A program made the translations under genes and the position numbers. From Stigmatella ashevillena (GTDB lineage Bacteria > Myxococcota > Myxococcia > Myxococcales > Myxococcaceae), in the NCBI RefSeq assembly GCF_028368975.1, contig NZ_JAQNDM010000002.1, positions 7,620,425-7,684,424 of the forward strand: a stretch of 64,000 nt of DNA. Direction: 5' to 3'. The notes beneath the pieces are model-generated. The model was not told where the DNA came from, did not search any database, and worked only from the letters and a program-made list of their open reading frames with translations. Below are positions 51,206 to 60,694 of this stretch, in pieces. The first letter of the stretch is position 1. Every line of letters starts with the position of its first letter.

Positions 51206-52567
51206 CTACCTCGGAGAGGGGCGCTGCCTGCGCAAGAGCTCGGGGCATGCCGCCAGCGCGGACGAGGGACCGGGCTTGGGCGCATGACACGTATCGCAAC
51301 TGGGCCGGGGCGACTTGTAGCAAAGCTGGACCGCGCTGACCTCGAAGTTCAGCTGATCAATCTTGGATTGGTTCTGGTGGACCTCGGTATCCGAGTGGAA
51401 ATCCAGGTTCCCCTGGCCGGTCACACCGTGGTTCGGTGCGTCCGCCTTGCCGGCGCACTGGCCTCCCAGCTTGACACCCGAGCGGGTCTGGCTCTCGGTC
51501 GTTCTCCAGACGACCGCCGCCTTGGAGATTTGAACGTGCCCGCCCGTGGTGAGGCCGTCCTGAGAGACGAGGTTCGCCGCACCGGGAGCGCCCTCCACCG
51601 CTGCTCCGTAGTCCAGGAGACAGCCCGCATCGTACTGATCGCCCGGCTTGAGTTCTGACCACTGGTTACCCGTCGCAGTCACACTGCTGACCCGGCAACC
51701 TGAGCCTTCCGTCTCGGGAACAGGCTCACAGACCACCTCCGCCGTCGCCTTTCCGCCACGCCACCAAACGCCGTATCCCCAGATCGAATCGGAACACACG
51801 CGGGTGGTGTTGTCTCCGTGATCGATGGGGTTGGAGGACTTGGGGCACGCTTCCAGGTTGGAGGTGGCGGTGGAACGTGAGCCCCGTTGCGTGTCCGCCG
51901 GGACGGCCTGCGTCTCATACTTGTCCGCGAAGGTGAAACGGTCTGTGTTCCGGTCGTATTTCATGAACTGCTTGTCTGGCTTGTTCCGGAGAATGAAGGC
52001 GATCTTCGACTCGAGAGGGGTCGCGCACTGGGGAAACAGCGCTTTCAGCCCCTCTTCGGGGAGGTAGAGCTCTGCGTCCGGAACCATGGGGTCGATGAGA
52101 GAGATTTCACAGGTACCGGGTTTGAATTCGAACCGCGCGACGATGGCTTGGTAGTCCACCGGCTTGCCATTGATGGTCCCCGTCACGTCGACGAGCGCGA
52201 ATTGCTTGAGCGGGGCTTTGGGATCGTACGGGTGATCCTTGATGAAGTTCGCCCCGGCCTGGAACGCCAATTGGGCAGAGCCCTCTGCGCGGGAAATGCG
52301 GAAGTGTCCTGCGACATCCGCCCGTTTGCGATGGAGGAACTGCTCGAATTCCGTCGCCGTGTCCAACGGCGGGGTCGCCAGCTTTGCCTGGAGGAGAACC
52401 TCATCCTGCGGAAGCGCCTGGTCGAGGCCCTGGTACGCAGAGGACAGCACCTGCTCCAGCGGCGCCAGTTGGCCTGTGTTCACGCCTGGCTCATCGGCGG
52501 AGTTACAAGCCCCTGCGGCGAACCCGAGTCCAACTCCGAGGAAGAGTGCTGAGCGAGCTGGGAGCAT
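51206..52567 (-). CDS. Putative lipoprotein with single CxxCH
   Basis: A 453-residue protein of unrecognised family. The N-terminus MLPARSALFLGVGLGFAAGACNSAD looks like a lipoprotein signal with a weak lipobox (AGAC). Most of the protein is mixed beta with several Cys (FPQCATP, SGCRVSS, DAGCLLDYG). Near the end lies SCDTCHAPKPG, a CxxCH that could bind haem c, although no cytochrome domain or Met ligand is evident, so it may be a metal or disulphide site. The last 20 residues are Pro- and Arg-rich. It converges on the lipid-synthase operon and is unlikely to belong to it. A promoter candidate lies at 52598-52627. Confidence 0.65.
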   Translation of the reverse strand: MLPARSALFLGVGLGFAAGACNSADEPGVNTGQLAPLEQVLSSAYQGLDQALPQDEVLLQAKLATPPLDTATEFEQFLHRKRADVAGHFRISRAEGSAQLAFQAGANFIKDHPYDPKAPLKQFALVDVTGTINGKPVDYQAIVARFEFKPGTCEISLIDPMVPDAELYLPEEGLKALFPQCATPLESKIAFILRNKPDKQFMKYDRNTDRFTFADKYETQAVPADTQRGSRSTATSNLEACPKSSNPIDHGDNTTRVCSDSIWGYGVWWRGGKATAEVVCEPVPETEGSGCRVSSVTATGNQWSELKPGDQYDAGCLLDYGAAVEGAPGAANLVSQDGLTTGGHVQISKAAVVWRTTESQTRSGVKLGGQCAGKADAPNHGVTGQGNLDFHSDTEVHQNQSKIDQLNFEVSAVQLCYKSPRPSCDTCHAPKPGPSSALAACPELLRRQRPSPR

Positions 52568-52597
52568 CTTGGCCTTTCCTGCTTAGCGGTTATTTCT

Positions 52598-52627
52598 AGT
52601 ATAAGCAGTTTTGTCGGGATTCGTAAA
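52598..52627 (-). promoter_or_regulatory. Promoter candidate for the lipoprotein gene
   Basis: On the minus strand, TTTACG (52627-52622), an 18-base spacer and TATACT (52603-52598) stand about 31 bases before the start codon in an AT-rich pocket. The -10 matches the sigma-70 consensus at five of six bases, the -35 at four of six. Confidence 0.5.
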
Positions 52628-52728
52628 GAGTGGATGACATTCGACCTGCGCCGAGCTGGAGACAGCTCGGCCTGAGCTGTGAGTCTCACGTTTGCTGAAA
52701 CGATTTTCTCTTTCCCAGGAGTTCATGC

Positions 52729-54165
52729 ATGCGCGCGTCGTGGCGGTCGACCTTGATGACGGTGATGTTGGGCGCGGTTCTGGCGGCGGGGGGCGCGGCT
52801 GCAGAGCCCGCTCAGGAGCAACTCCAACAAGTGGAAGCGGGCTCCCAGCGATGGACGGAGGATCTGTCCACGGGTGAAGGCACGGGCGAGCTTGTGCGCA
52901 CACGGGACGGGTTGTTGTACGAGCCCTATGCCGTGATGCGCAGGCCTGAGGGATTGAACCGGCTCACGGGCCTCTACACCTTCCCGGCGCGCACCCTGGC
53001 GGAGCCCGTGGACACGTTCCGGCCGAGCGTTCAGGCGACGATGGCGCTGGGGATGGGCGTGGAGGTCGACGTGCGCGTACGCGTTCCCGGTGGCGCCTGG
53101 AGCGAGTGGCGGACCGCCCGCGCGGGCGAGGCCGTGCGGCTGCCCCGGGCGGGCACAGAGGTGCAGGTGCGGTTGGCGCTCGAAGCGGATGAGCACGGCC
53201 GAGGCCCCCGGGTACAGGAAGTGGCGTTGGAAGGGTGGCGGGAGGGGAGCGGCTCCGAGGAAGAGTTCCAGGCACTGGCGGCCTTGAGCTACCGCGTCTT
53301 CGCCACCCGCGAGGGCTTGGTGGGCGGCACGACGGCCAATGGCCACGTCATCAAGAGCAACGACCGCTTCGTGGCGCTGCCGTCGCGCCGGGGGCTCGCG
53401 TCCAACGGGGGCTCCGAGTACCAGGTGCGCGTGTGCTACTCGAAGACGTCGAAGTGCGCGACGACGTCCGTCTGGGACGTGGGGCCCTGGAACACCAAGG
53501 ATGACTACTGGAATCCGTCCAGTGTGCGCGAGTCGTGGAAATCGTTGCCTCAGGGCAAGCCGGAAGCACAGGCCGCCTACCAGGATGGCTTCAACGGAGG
53601 CTTGGATCAGTTCGGGCGCCGGCCGTCGAATCCCGCGGGCATCGACATCGCGGACGGGACGTTCTGGACAGACCTGGGGATGACGAACAACGACTGGGTG
53701 GACGTCACGTACCTGTGGACGTCGGGAGGGGGCTCACCGACAGGGCTGGTCATCGACAGCAACAACGCGAACAATGATCAGGCGAAGGGCTACATCCAGC
53801 TCGCGGGCACGAGTTGGGCCTCGTCCACGAATGTGGCGGGCTACTACGGCTCCAGCTATCTGGTGTCTCCAGGTGCTGCGGTGTCCGAGCCTGCGACGTT
53901 CTGGTTCTATCTGTCGGCGGCGGGTACCAAGACGGTGGATGCGTGGTGGACGGCGGCAACGGACCGCTCGACGGCAGCGCCCTTCATTGTCGTGAACGCG
54001 GCGGGCACGCAGCTCGCGAACGTGAAGGTGAACCAGCAGCTCAACGGCGCCCGGTGGAACACGCTCGGCACGTGGAGCTTCCCAGCGGGCTGGAACAAGG
54101 TCCAGTTGAGCCGCTGGGTGACCGCGGGGACCTATGTGGTCGCGGATGCCATCCAGGTCAGGTGA
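52729..54165 (+). CDS. Secreted golvesin-domain protein
   Basis: A 478-residue protein. The signal peptide MRASWRSTLMTVMLGAVLAAGGAAA is cleaved near AAA|EPA. Residues about 30-190 form a beta-rich domain of unknown type. The C-terminal 130 residues (YYGSSYLVSPGAAVSEPATF, WTAATDRSTAAPFIV, TAGTYVVADAIQVR) match the golvesin C-terminal/xanthan-lyase binding-like domain. Before it, VCYSKTSKCATTSVWDVGPWNTKDDYWNP resembles a NlpC- or endolysin-like surface segment seen in related proteins, but no catalytic residues are clear. It is probably a secreted or surface carbohydrate-binding protein. Confidence 0.78.
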   Translation: MRASWRSTLMTVMLGAVLAAGGAAAEPAQEQLQQVEAGSQRWTEDLSTGEGTGELVRTRDGLLYEPYAVMRRPEGLNRLTGLYTFPARTLAEPVDTFRPSVQATMALGMGVEVDVRVRVPGGAWSEWRTARAGEAVRLPRAGTEVQVRLALEADEHGRGPRVQEVALEGWREGSGSEEEFQALAALSYRVFATREGLVGGTTANGHVIKSNDRFVALPSRRGLASNGGSEYQVRVCYSKTSKCATTSVWDVGPWNTKDDYWNPSSVRESWKSLPQGKPEAQAAYQDGFNGGLDQFGRRPSNPAGIDIADGTFWTDLGMTNNDWVDVTYLWTSGGGSPTGLVIDSNNANNDQAKGYIQLAGTSWASSTNVAGYYGSSYLVSPGAAVSEPATFWFYLSAAGTKTVDAWWTAATDRSTAAPFIVVNAAGTQLANVKVNQQLNGARWNTLGTWSFPAGWNKVQLSRWVTAGTYVVADAIQVR

Positions 54166-54185
54166 AACGGAGTGCCTGGAGCTGA

Positions 54186-54536
54186 TCACCCAGAGGTCAC
54201 GCGTTCATCGATGACGTAGTAGAGGGTTCGTGACCGATCGAGGAACCTCTCCTCGTCCGTGACGATCTGTTCGCCGATGCCGGGTGCGGAGAGTGCGCCC
54301 ACCCAGGCATCCAAGGCCGCCCGGTCGGCGAAGACCTGCTCTGTCACGACGTCGAAGCCGATGGCAGCCCCTTCCCGGTTAAAGCTGTGGCCTCGATGAA
54401 GGTAGTTGCGTTTGTAGACCCTGGGAGAGGCCACGAAGCTGAGCACCAAGGGCACGTGTTTCTTCTCGTAGTGATCGATGAAGTCCTGCACCGTCATGCC
54501 TTCGCGCCGCACGAGAAATGAAAAGACCTTCAACAT
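54186..54536 (-). CDS. EthD-domain protein
   Basis: A 116-residue ferredoxin-like alpha/beta-barrel protein of the EthD family. Marks are KVFSFLVRREGMTVQDFIDHYEKKHVPLV at the N-terminus and RTLYYVIDERV at the end. EthD-like proteins act as small monooxygenase-type or accessory dimeric proteins in ether or polyketide metabolism; the substrate here is unknown. A well-formed promoter with a palindromic operator lies just upstream and faces a TetR gene, so it is very likely repressed by that regulator. Confidence 0.85.
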   Translation of the reverse strand: MLKVFSFLVRREGMTVQDFIDHYEKKHVPLVLSFVASPRVYKRNYLHRGHSFNREGAAIGFDVVTEQVFADRAALDAWVGALSAPGIGEQIVTDEERFLDRSRTLYYVIDERVTSG

Positions 54537-54557
54537 GCCGATACTCCTTTCTGGGAT

Positions 54558-54586
54558 TTTTTACGAGACACAGTGTCTCTAGTCAA
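54558..54586 (-). promoter_or_regulatory. EthD-gene promoter with TetR operator in the spacer
   Basis: On the minus strand: TTGACT (-35, 54586-54581), exactly 17 bases, then TAAAAA (-10, 54563-54558). The spacer contains the perfect inverted repeat GAGACACAGTGTCTC (7+1+7) at 54565-54579. A repressor bound here would block the polymerase directly. The TetR gene starts 36 bases away on the other strand. Confidence 0.7.
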
Positions 54587-54621
54587 GGCGAAGTGTTTCG
54601 AATCCCGGAAGGGAGAGTCAT

Positions 54622-55227
54622 GTGGGCATGCGCTGCCGGGTGTATGCTTCGGCGGTGCCAAAGCTATGGAATGACACGATCGAGTCGCACCGCCGGGAGG
54701 TACGCGAGGCGATCCTCGATGCCGCGGCTACACTCGTGACCGAGCACGGGCTGGCATCCGTCACGATGTCGCAGGTCGCGGAGCGGACCGGCATTGGCCG
54801 GGCGACTCTGTACAAGTACTTCTCCGATGTGCGGGCGATCCTCGTCGCATGGCACGAGCGGCAAGTGGCCAGTCATCTCGCGCAGCTCGTCGCGGTGCAC
54901 GAGCAGGCAGGAGCGTCGGCGCATCGGCTCGAGCTCATGCTGGGGACCTACGCACGGATCTCCCACGAAGAGCATGGCTCCGAGATCGTCGCGCTGTTGC
55001 ACCGGGGCGAGCACGTCACCCAGGCGTACCAGCAGCTCAGCAACTTGCTCCGGAACCTCCTGGCGGAGGGCGCCAAGAGCGGTCAGCTTCGAGATGATGT
55101 TTCGCCCGACGAGCTGGTGATCTTCTGCTTGCACGCGTTGTCGGCTGCCAGCAGCCTGCCGTCCATGGCCGCGGTCCGTCGGCTCGTATCCGTCACGATG
55201 TCTGGGCTGCGGCCTCCGAAGCGTTAG
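54622..55227 (+). CDS. TetR-family repressor
   Basis: A 201-residue regulator. The N-terminal helix-turn-helix is EAILDAAATLVTEHGLASVTMSQVAERTGIGRATLYKYFSDVRAI split over the three usual helices. The rest is the ligand-binding helical domain (residues about 70-195). GTG 54622 follows a GGGAGAG site; ATG 54628 and GTG 54655 are alternatives. It diverges from the EthD gene, and a palindrome of TetR-operator type lies between them, so it probably represses that gene and possibly itself. The inducer is unknown. Confidence 0.88.
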   Translation: MGMRCRVYASAVPKLWNDTIESHRREVREAILDAAATLVTEHGLASVTMSQVAERTGIGRATLYKYFSDVRAILVAWHERQVASHLAQLVAVHEQAGASAHRLELMLGTYARISHEEHGSEIVALLHRGEHVTQAYQQLSNLLRNLLAEGAKSGQLRDDVSPDELVIFCLHALSAASSLPSMAAVRRLVSVTMSGLRPPKR

Positions 55228-55341
55228 CCCCTGGGCTTCGGCGAAGAGCACCTCCTGCTTTGTCCTGCCAAATTCTGGCACGGGGTTTAGTAAAGGGCGC
55301 GGACGGGCGCAGAACGGCTGCCGTGGCCGCTTGGGGAACCG

Positions 55342-56031
55342 ATGAAAATTGGAATGATTGGTGCAGGGATGATTGGCGGAGTGCTCACCCGCAAGCTGGT
55401 GGGCTTGGGCCATGAGGTCTTCGTCGCGAACTCTCGCGGCCCTGGCTCACTCAGTGACTTCGCTCGTGAGACGGGCGCTCACCCCGTCTCGGTGCGTGAG
55501 GCGGCGAAGGCCGGAGAAGTGGTCGTCGTCACGATTCCACAGAAGGCCGTGCCGGGCCTTCCCGGAGACCTGCTGGCGCAGACGGCCGAGGGGACGGCGA
55601 TCATCGACACCGGCAACTACTACCCGGTGCAGCGCGATGGCCGGATCGCGGAGATCGAGCAGGGCCTGGCCGAAAGCGAGTGGGTCCAGAAGCACTTGAA
55701 GCGGCCGGTGATCAAGGTGTTCAACAACATCTTCTTCGTCAGCTTGCGAGACAAGGGGGCTCCCGCTGGCACGCCGAACCGCGTGGCGCTCCCAGTTTCC
55801 GGAGATGATGCGCGGGCGAAGTCCGTGGTGATGGCGTTGGTGGACAGCCTCGGTTTCGATCCCGTCGACAACGGAGGGCTGAAGGACTCGTGGAGGCAGC
55901 AGCCAGGGACCTCCATCTACTGCGAGGATCTCCCGGCGGCAGAGATGAAGCGCCGCCTTGGCGAGATGGGGACGGTCCAGACGCCCGAACTCCGAGCGAG
56001 CGCCCACAAGAAGCGGGACATTCCCTGGTGA
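55342..56031 (+). CDS. F420-dependent-reductase-like NADP-binding protein
   Basis: A 229-residue single Rossmann-domain protein of the NPF-like family (NADPH:F420 oxidoreductase fold). KIGMIGAGMIGGVLTRKL is the dinucleotide motif, followed by FVANSRGP (beta-2 with a Ser-Arg that favours NADP). IIDTGNYYP and KVFNNIFF are typical of the group. Most bacterial members do not use F420 and are general NADP-dependent reductases. No operon partner is evident; it lies 114 bases after the TetR gene and converges on a small leftward gene. Confidence 0.82.
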   Translation: MKIGMIGAGMIGGVLTRKLVGLGHEVFVANSRGPGSLSDFARETGAHPVSVREAAKAGEVVVVTIPQKAVPGLPGDLLAQTAEGTAIIDTGNYYPVQRDGRIAEIEQGLAESEWVQKHLKRPVIKVFNNIFFVSLRDKGAPAGTPNRVALPVSGDDARAKSVVMALVDSLGFDPVDNGGLKDSWRQQPGTSIYCEDLPAAEMKRRLGEMGTVQTPELRASAHKKRDIPW

Positions 56032-56044
56032 ACCGGAAGGGGCC

Positions 56045-56359
56045 CTAAAACAGCACTTTCCGGGCAGAGTCGCCGCGTGCGCGAAGGGTAAGGGAGCTGG
56101 CTGTTTCGCCGGTCAGGATGCGCGTCTCATCCCAGCTCCAAACACCTTCTGTGATGAGCGGTGCGGCTCCGCCGAAGGTGGGCAGCTCGGTCCAGGGCAG
56201 GCCGTCGAGGTATTGCCCCCACCGGTGGAGGAGGTCCGCCAGCATGTCCAGGGAGGCGATGGGGCCGGACTCGCTGCGCTCCTCGTCGTACTCGAAGCGG
56301 TAGACCCACCGGCTGCGCGGCGCCTGTCCATCGAGGAAGATGCGGAGGGTGGGGGCCAA
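56045..56359 (-). CDS. Small protein of unknown function, end of the catabolic operon
   Basis: A 104-residue acidic protein with no recognised family. It is Trp-rich (RWVYRFEY, HRWGQYLDGLPW, GVWSWDETR) and has a short basic C-terminus. It starts with TTG, six bases after AAGGAG. It lies 59 bases downstream of the thiolase gene in the same direction and could be the last cistron of that operon. Confidence 0.5.
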   Translation of the reverse strand: MAPTLRIFLDGQAPRSRWVYRFEYDEERSESGPIASLDMLADLLHRWGQYLDGLPWTELPTFGGAAPLITEGVWSWDETRILTGETASSLTLRARGDSARKVLF

Positions 56360-56418
56360 GGACAGCTCCTTCTGCGTTCAGGAGGAAAGACGTTGAAGCC
56401 AAGGACGGCGCCCGCCCG

Positions 56419-57615
<1,197 letters not shown>

Positions 57616-57657
57616 GGGGCGGTTCCTTGCGATAGGAGGGGGACGGCAGGCCAGGCG

Positions 57658-58431
57658 CTAGAGGTAGAGATGCTTCGGATCGAGCTTCTCGCGCAGCAGT
57701 CTCAACACCGAGGCATCCGGGGAGGCAGACGTCGTCAACGCGTTGGAGGTCTTGAGCGGCCAGCCGCATGCCGCCTGCACCTGGGCGGGGGTGACTCCCG
57801 CGTACACCTCGGTGAGCACGGCTTCGCCGGTGGCGTCGAAGCTGAGCACGCCCAGGTCGGTGATGATGCGGGTGGGGCCGCCGCCCGGCATCCCCAGTTC
57901 CTCGCGGCTCTTGCCGTTCATCCGGTGGCCTGGGCTGGTGATGAAGTCGCACTTCTCCACGAAGGTGCGCTTGCTCATTCGCATGATGATCAACAGGCGC
58001 CGGGCATGGACGGCGATCTCACAGGCCCCGCCGCTTCCGGGAAGGCGCACCTTGGGGTTCGCGTAGCTGCCGATGACGGTGGTGTTGATGTTGCCCCAGC
58101 GGTCGACCTGCGCCCCTCCGAGGAAGCCCACCTCGATGAGCCCTCGCTGGAGCAGGCACTGGAAGATGTCCGCCTGGCTCACCACGGCGAGCGAGTCCGT
58201 CACCAGCGAGGGATCTCCGATGGACACCGGAAGCCGCTCGGGAATGGCGCCCACCGCGCCGGACTCGTAGATCATGAACAGGCCCGGCGCGTGGGTGGCC
58301 CGCGCCAGGTTGCAGGCGAGGTTCGGCAGGCCGATGCCCACGAAGACGACGTTGCCGTCCTGGAGTTCCTGCGCGGCCCGGTAGGTCATGCGCTCGGACG
58401 CGCTGGCGTCCTGTCCTGGCTCAATAGCCAT
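57658..58431 (-). CDS. CoA-transferase beta subunit (GctB-like)
   Basis: A 257-residue class I CoA-transferase subunit. The catalytic Glu56 lies in FMIYESGAVGA, the same place as the active Glu of glutaconate CoA-transferase. VVFVGIGLPNLACNLA and EVGFLGGAQVDRWGNINTTV are family marks. The presence of the Glu separates it from the IpdB-type hydrolases that have lost it. It is larger than PcaJ and close to GctB. It starts inside the end of the alpha-subunit gene (11-base overlap). A dicarboxylate or 3-oxo acid is a likely substrate, to be cleaved by the adjacent thiolase (inference). Confidence 0.88.
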   Translation of the reverse strand: MAIEPGQDASASERMTYRAAQELQDGNVVFVGIGLPNLACNLARATHAPGLFMIYESGAVGAIPERLPVSIGDPSLVTDSLAVVSQADIFQCLLQRGLIEVGFLGGAQVDRWGNINTTVIGSYANPKVRLPGSGGACEIAVHARRLLIIMRMSKRTFVEKCDFITSPGHRMNGKSREELGMPGGGPTRIITDLGVLSFDATGEAVLTEVYAGVTPAQVQAACGWPLKTSNALTTSASPDASVLRLLREKLDPKHLYL

Positions 58432-59329
58432 AATCCACCCCCTCGCACATGCGTGCCTTCGCCCGGAGTTTGTCCAGGAGACCCGACTCGAGCCGGGCCA
58501 GGTAGCCCCGGCGGTCCTCGACGCCGTAGACGAACTCCTCCAGGTAGGCCTGGTACGTCTCCGGCTGGCGGGAGATGTCCTCCCACTTCACGTAGAAATC
58601 GTTGTCCCGGTCGTAGAACCCCTGGACGAAGCTTGGGTGGCAGCCCCAGGGCTCATGCACGACGTGGCTGACGATGATGCTGGGCACCAGGGTCCGGTTT
58701 GGATCCTTCCGGATGAGCTCCGTGGGGACGATCTGCTCGGCCACCACGATGACCCGCTTGGCGGCGAAGGCCACCTCCTTCTGCGAGCCGAGCAGCCCCC
58801 ACACCTGCGCGTTGCCTTCCTTGTCCGCGCGCTGGCAGTGGAGGATGGCCACGTCCGGGTGGAGTGCTGGCACGGTGGCCAGCTCGCGGCCCGTATATGG
58901 GCACTGCACCGTCTTGATGGCGGGGTTGGCCTGGGCGATGTCGCCGCCGAAGTAGTTGTTGAGCGGCCAGAAGGGCAGCCCCGCGCTGCCGGCCAGGAGG
59001 CGCGCGAGCAGCCCGAAGTGGGAGTACTCCTCCAACTCCAACCGCTCCGAGGAGCCCGCCTCGCTGCGGCGGCGCAGCGCGTGCAGGCTGCCCACGCCCG
59101 GGTTGCCTGCCCAGCTGAACACCAGCTTGTTCACGCAGCCCGCCTCGATGAGCTGGTCATAAACGAGGTCCGGCGTGAGCCGGATGGCCGTCAGGCCGCG
59201 GAGGCGCTGGCGGATGATCTCATGGCCCGCCGCGAAGCAGATGAGGTGGGTGAACCCGTCGATGACGAGGGAGCTGCCGTTCTTGACGGAGGCGGAGATG
59301 GCCTCCTTCATGGAGCAGAGCTTGTTCAT
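58421..59329 (-). CDS. CoA-transferase alpha subunit (GctA-like)
   Basis: A 302-residue partner of the beta subunit. NGSSLVIDGFTHLICFAAGHEIIRQ forms the N-terminal nucleotide-like fold, VFSWAGNPGVGSLHALRR the CoA-binding loop, and VAILHCQRADKEGNAQVWG the conserved centre. Together the two subunits would transfer CoA from a donor such as succinyl-CoA to an organic acid. AAGGAA precedes the ATG at 59329. It follows the aminotransferase gene by nine bases. Confidence 0.88.
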   Translation of the reverse strand: MNKLCSMKEAISASVKNGSSLVIDGFTHLICFAAGHEIIRQRLRGLTAIRLTPDLVYDQLIEAGCVNKLVFSWAGNPGVGSLHALRRRSEAGSSERLELEEYSHFGLLARLLAGSAGLPFWPLNNYFGGDIAQANPAIKTVQCPYTGRELATVPALHPDVAILHCQRADKEGNAQVWGLLGSQKEVAFAAKRVIVVAEQIVPTELIRKDPNRTLVPSIIVSHVVHEPWGCHPSFVQGFYDRDNDFYVKWEDISRQPETYQAYLEEFVYGVEDRRGYLARLESGLLDKLRAKARMCEGVDYGY

Positions 59330-59338
59330 GGGGGTTCC

Positions 59339-60682
59339 TTAGAGCTTGCCTTCGAGAGGGGCCTCGGCTCGCGTCTGGTGTTTCTCGTCGAGCACGCTCA
59401 GGCACTCGCCGAGGACGCGGAGCATGACGTCCACTTCGTGCTTGCCCACCACGAGGGGGGGCGCGAAGCGGATGGTGGACTTGCCGCAGGACAGCAGAAG
59501 CAGCCCTCGCTGGAACGCGAGCTGCTCCAGGTCTGCCACGTAGGCACTCGCGGGCTCTCGGGTCTTCGGATGGAGAAACTCACCCCCCACCATCAGGCCC
59601 ACGCCCCGCACGTCCGCCAGGATGGGATGGCGCGCCTGAAGTACCCTCAGGCCCTGCTGGAGGTGCTCGCCCGTGGTGCGCACGTTCTCGAGCAGTCCTT
59701 CCACCACATCCAGCGTCGCCAGCGCCGCCGCGCAGCACAGCGGATTGCCGCCGTAGGTGCTGCCGTGCGAGCCGCGCGGCCACGTCATGACGCGCTCCCG
59801 GGCGATGATGGCCCCCAGGGGCATTCCCGAGGCGATGCCCTTCGCGGACAGGAGGATGTCCGGCATGACGCCAAAATGCTCCGCGGCGAACATCTTTCCC
59901 GTGCGGCCGATGCCCGACTGGACTTCATCGAAGATGAGCAGGATGCCGTGCTTGTCGCAGAGCTCGCGCAGGTTCTGCAGGAAGCTCGTGGGCGGAACGA
60001 TGTAGCCGCCCTCGCCCAGGATGGGCTCCACGAAGATGGCCGCCACCTCGCGCGGGTCCACGTGGCTGACGAACCAATCCTGCTCCAGCACTCGGGCGGG
60101 GTTGTAAGCCGTCTCGTTCGAGGCCGAGGCGTAAGGGATGTGGATGACGCCGGGGAGCAGCGGCCCGAAGAAGGCGCGCTGGGCCACCTTGGAGGAGTTG
60201 AGCGAGATGGCCCCATAGCTGCGGCCGTGGAAGCCGCCCTTGAAGGCCACCACGTACTGGCGGCGGGTGTGGTGACGCGCCAGCTTGAGCGCGCCCTCCA
60301 CTGCCTCCGTGCCCGAGTTGGTCAGGAAGACCTTCTTGGGTCCCATCTCGGGCAGGTAGCTGGCCAGCCGGGCGCAGAGCTGGGCGAACGAGTCGTAATA
60401 AAAGTCGGTGCCGCAGATGTGCAGGAAGCGGCCCGCGGCCTCCTGGATGGCGCGGACCACTTGGGGATGGGCATGGCCCGTGGAGGCCACGGCGATGCCG
60501 GCCATGAAGTCCAGGAAGCGGTTGCCGTCCACGTCGTAGACCCACGGGCCCTCGCCGTGGTCCATCACCAAGGGATACTCCTTGATGTACGAGGGCGAGC
60601 TGTAGCGCCGGTCCAGGTCGATGATGGCCTGGGCGTTGGGTCCGGGGGGCGCCACCTTCACATCGGGATAGAGCGTGCTCAT
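59339..60682 (-). CDS. Class III aminotransferase, acetylornithine/GABA family
   Basis: A 447-residue PLP enzyme. The Schiff-base Lys lies in LLSAKGIASGMPLGA; GTEAVEGALKLARHHTRR and FKGGFHGRSYG bind phosphate, and FDEVQSGIGRTG carries the Asp that pairs with the ring nitrogen. It belongs to the omega-amino-acid/ornithine group and would convert a terminal amine to an aldehyde, using 2-oxoglutarate or pyruvate. The aldehyde dehydrogenase gene immediately upstream could oxidise that product. The exact substrate cannot be read from the sequence. Confidence 0.88.
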   Translation of the reverse strand: MSTLYPDVKVAPPGPNAQAIIDLDRRYSSPSYIKEYPLVMDHGEGPWVYDVDGNRFLDFMAGIAVASTGHAHPQVVRAIQEAAGRFLHICGTDFYYDSFAQLCARLASYLPEMGPKKVFLTNSGTEAVEGALKLARHHTRRQYVVAFKGGFHGRSYGAISLNSSKVAQRAFFGPLLPGVIHIPYASASNETAYNPARVLEQDWFVSHVDPREVAAIFVEPILGEGGYIVPPTSFLQNLRELCDKHGILLIFDEVQSGIGRTGKMFAAEHFGVMPDILLSAKGIASGMPLGAIIARERVMTWPRGSHGSTYGGNPLCCAAALATLDVVEGLLENVRTTGEHLQQGLRVLQARHPILADVRGVGLMVGGEFLHPKTREPASAYVADLEQLAFQRGLLLLSCGKSTIRFAPPLVVGKHEVDVMLRVLGECLSVLDEKHQTRAEAPLEGKL

Positions 60683-60694
60683 GAGGTTCCCTCT

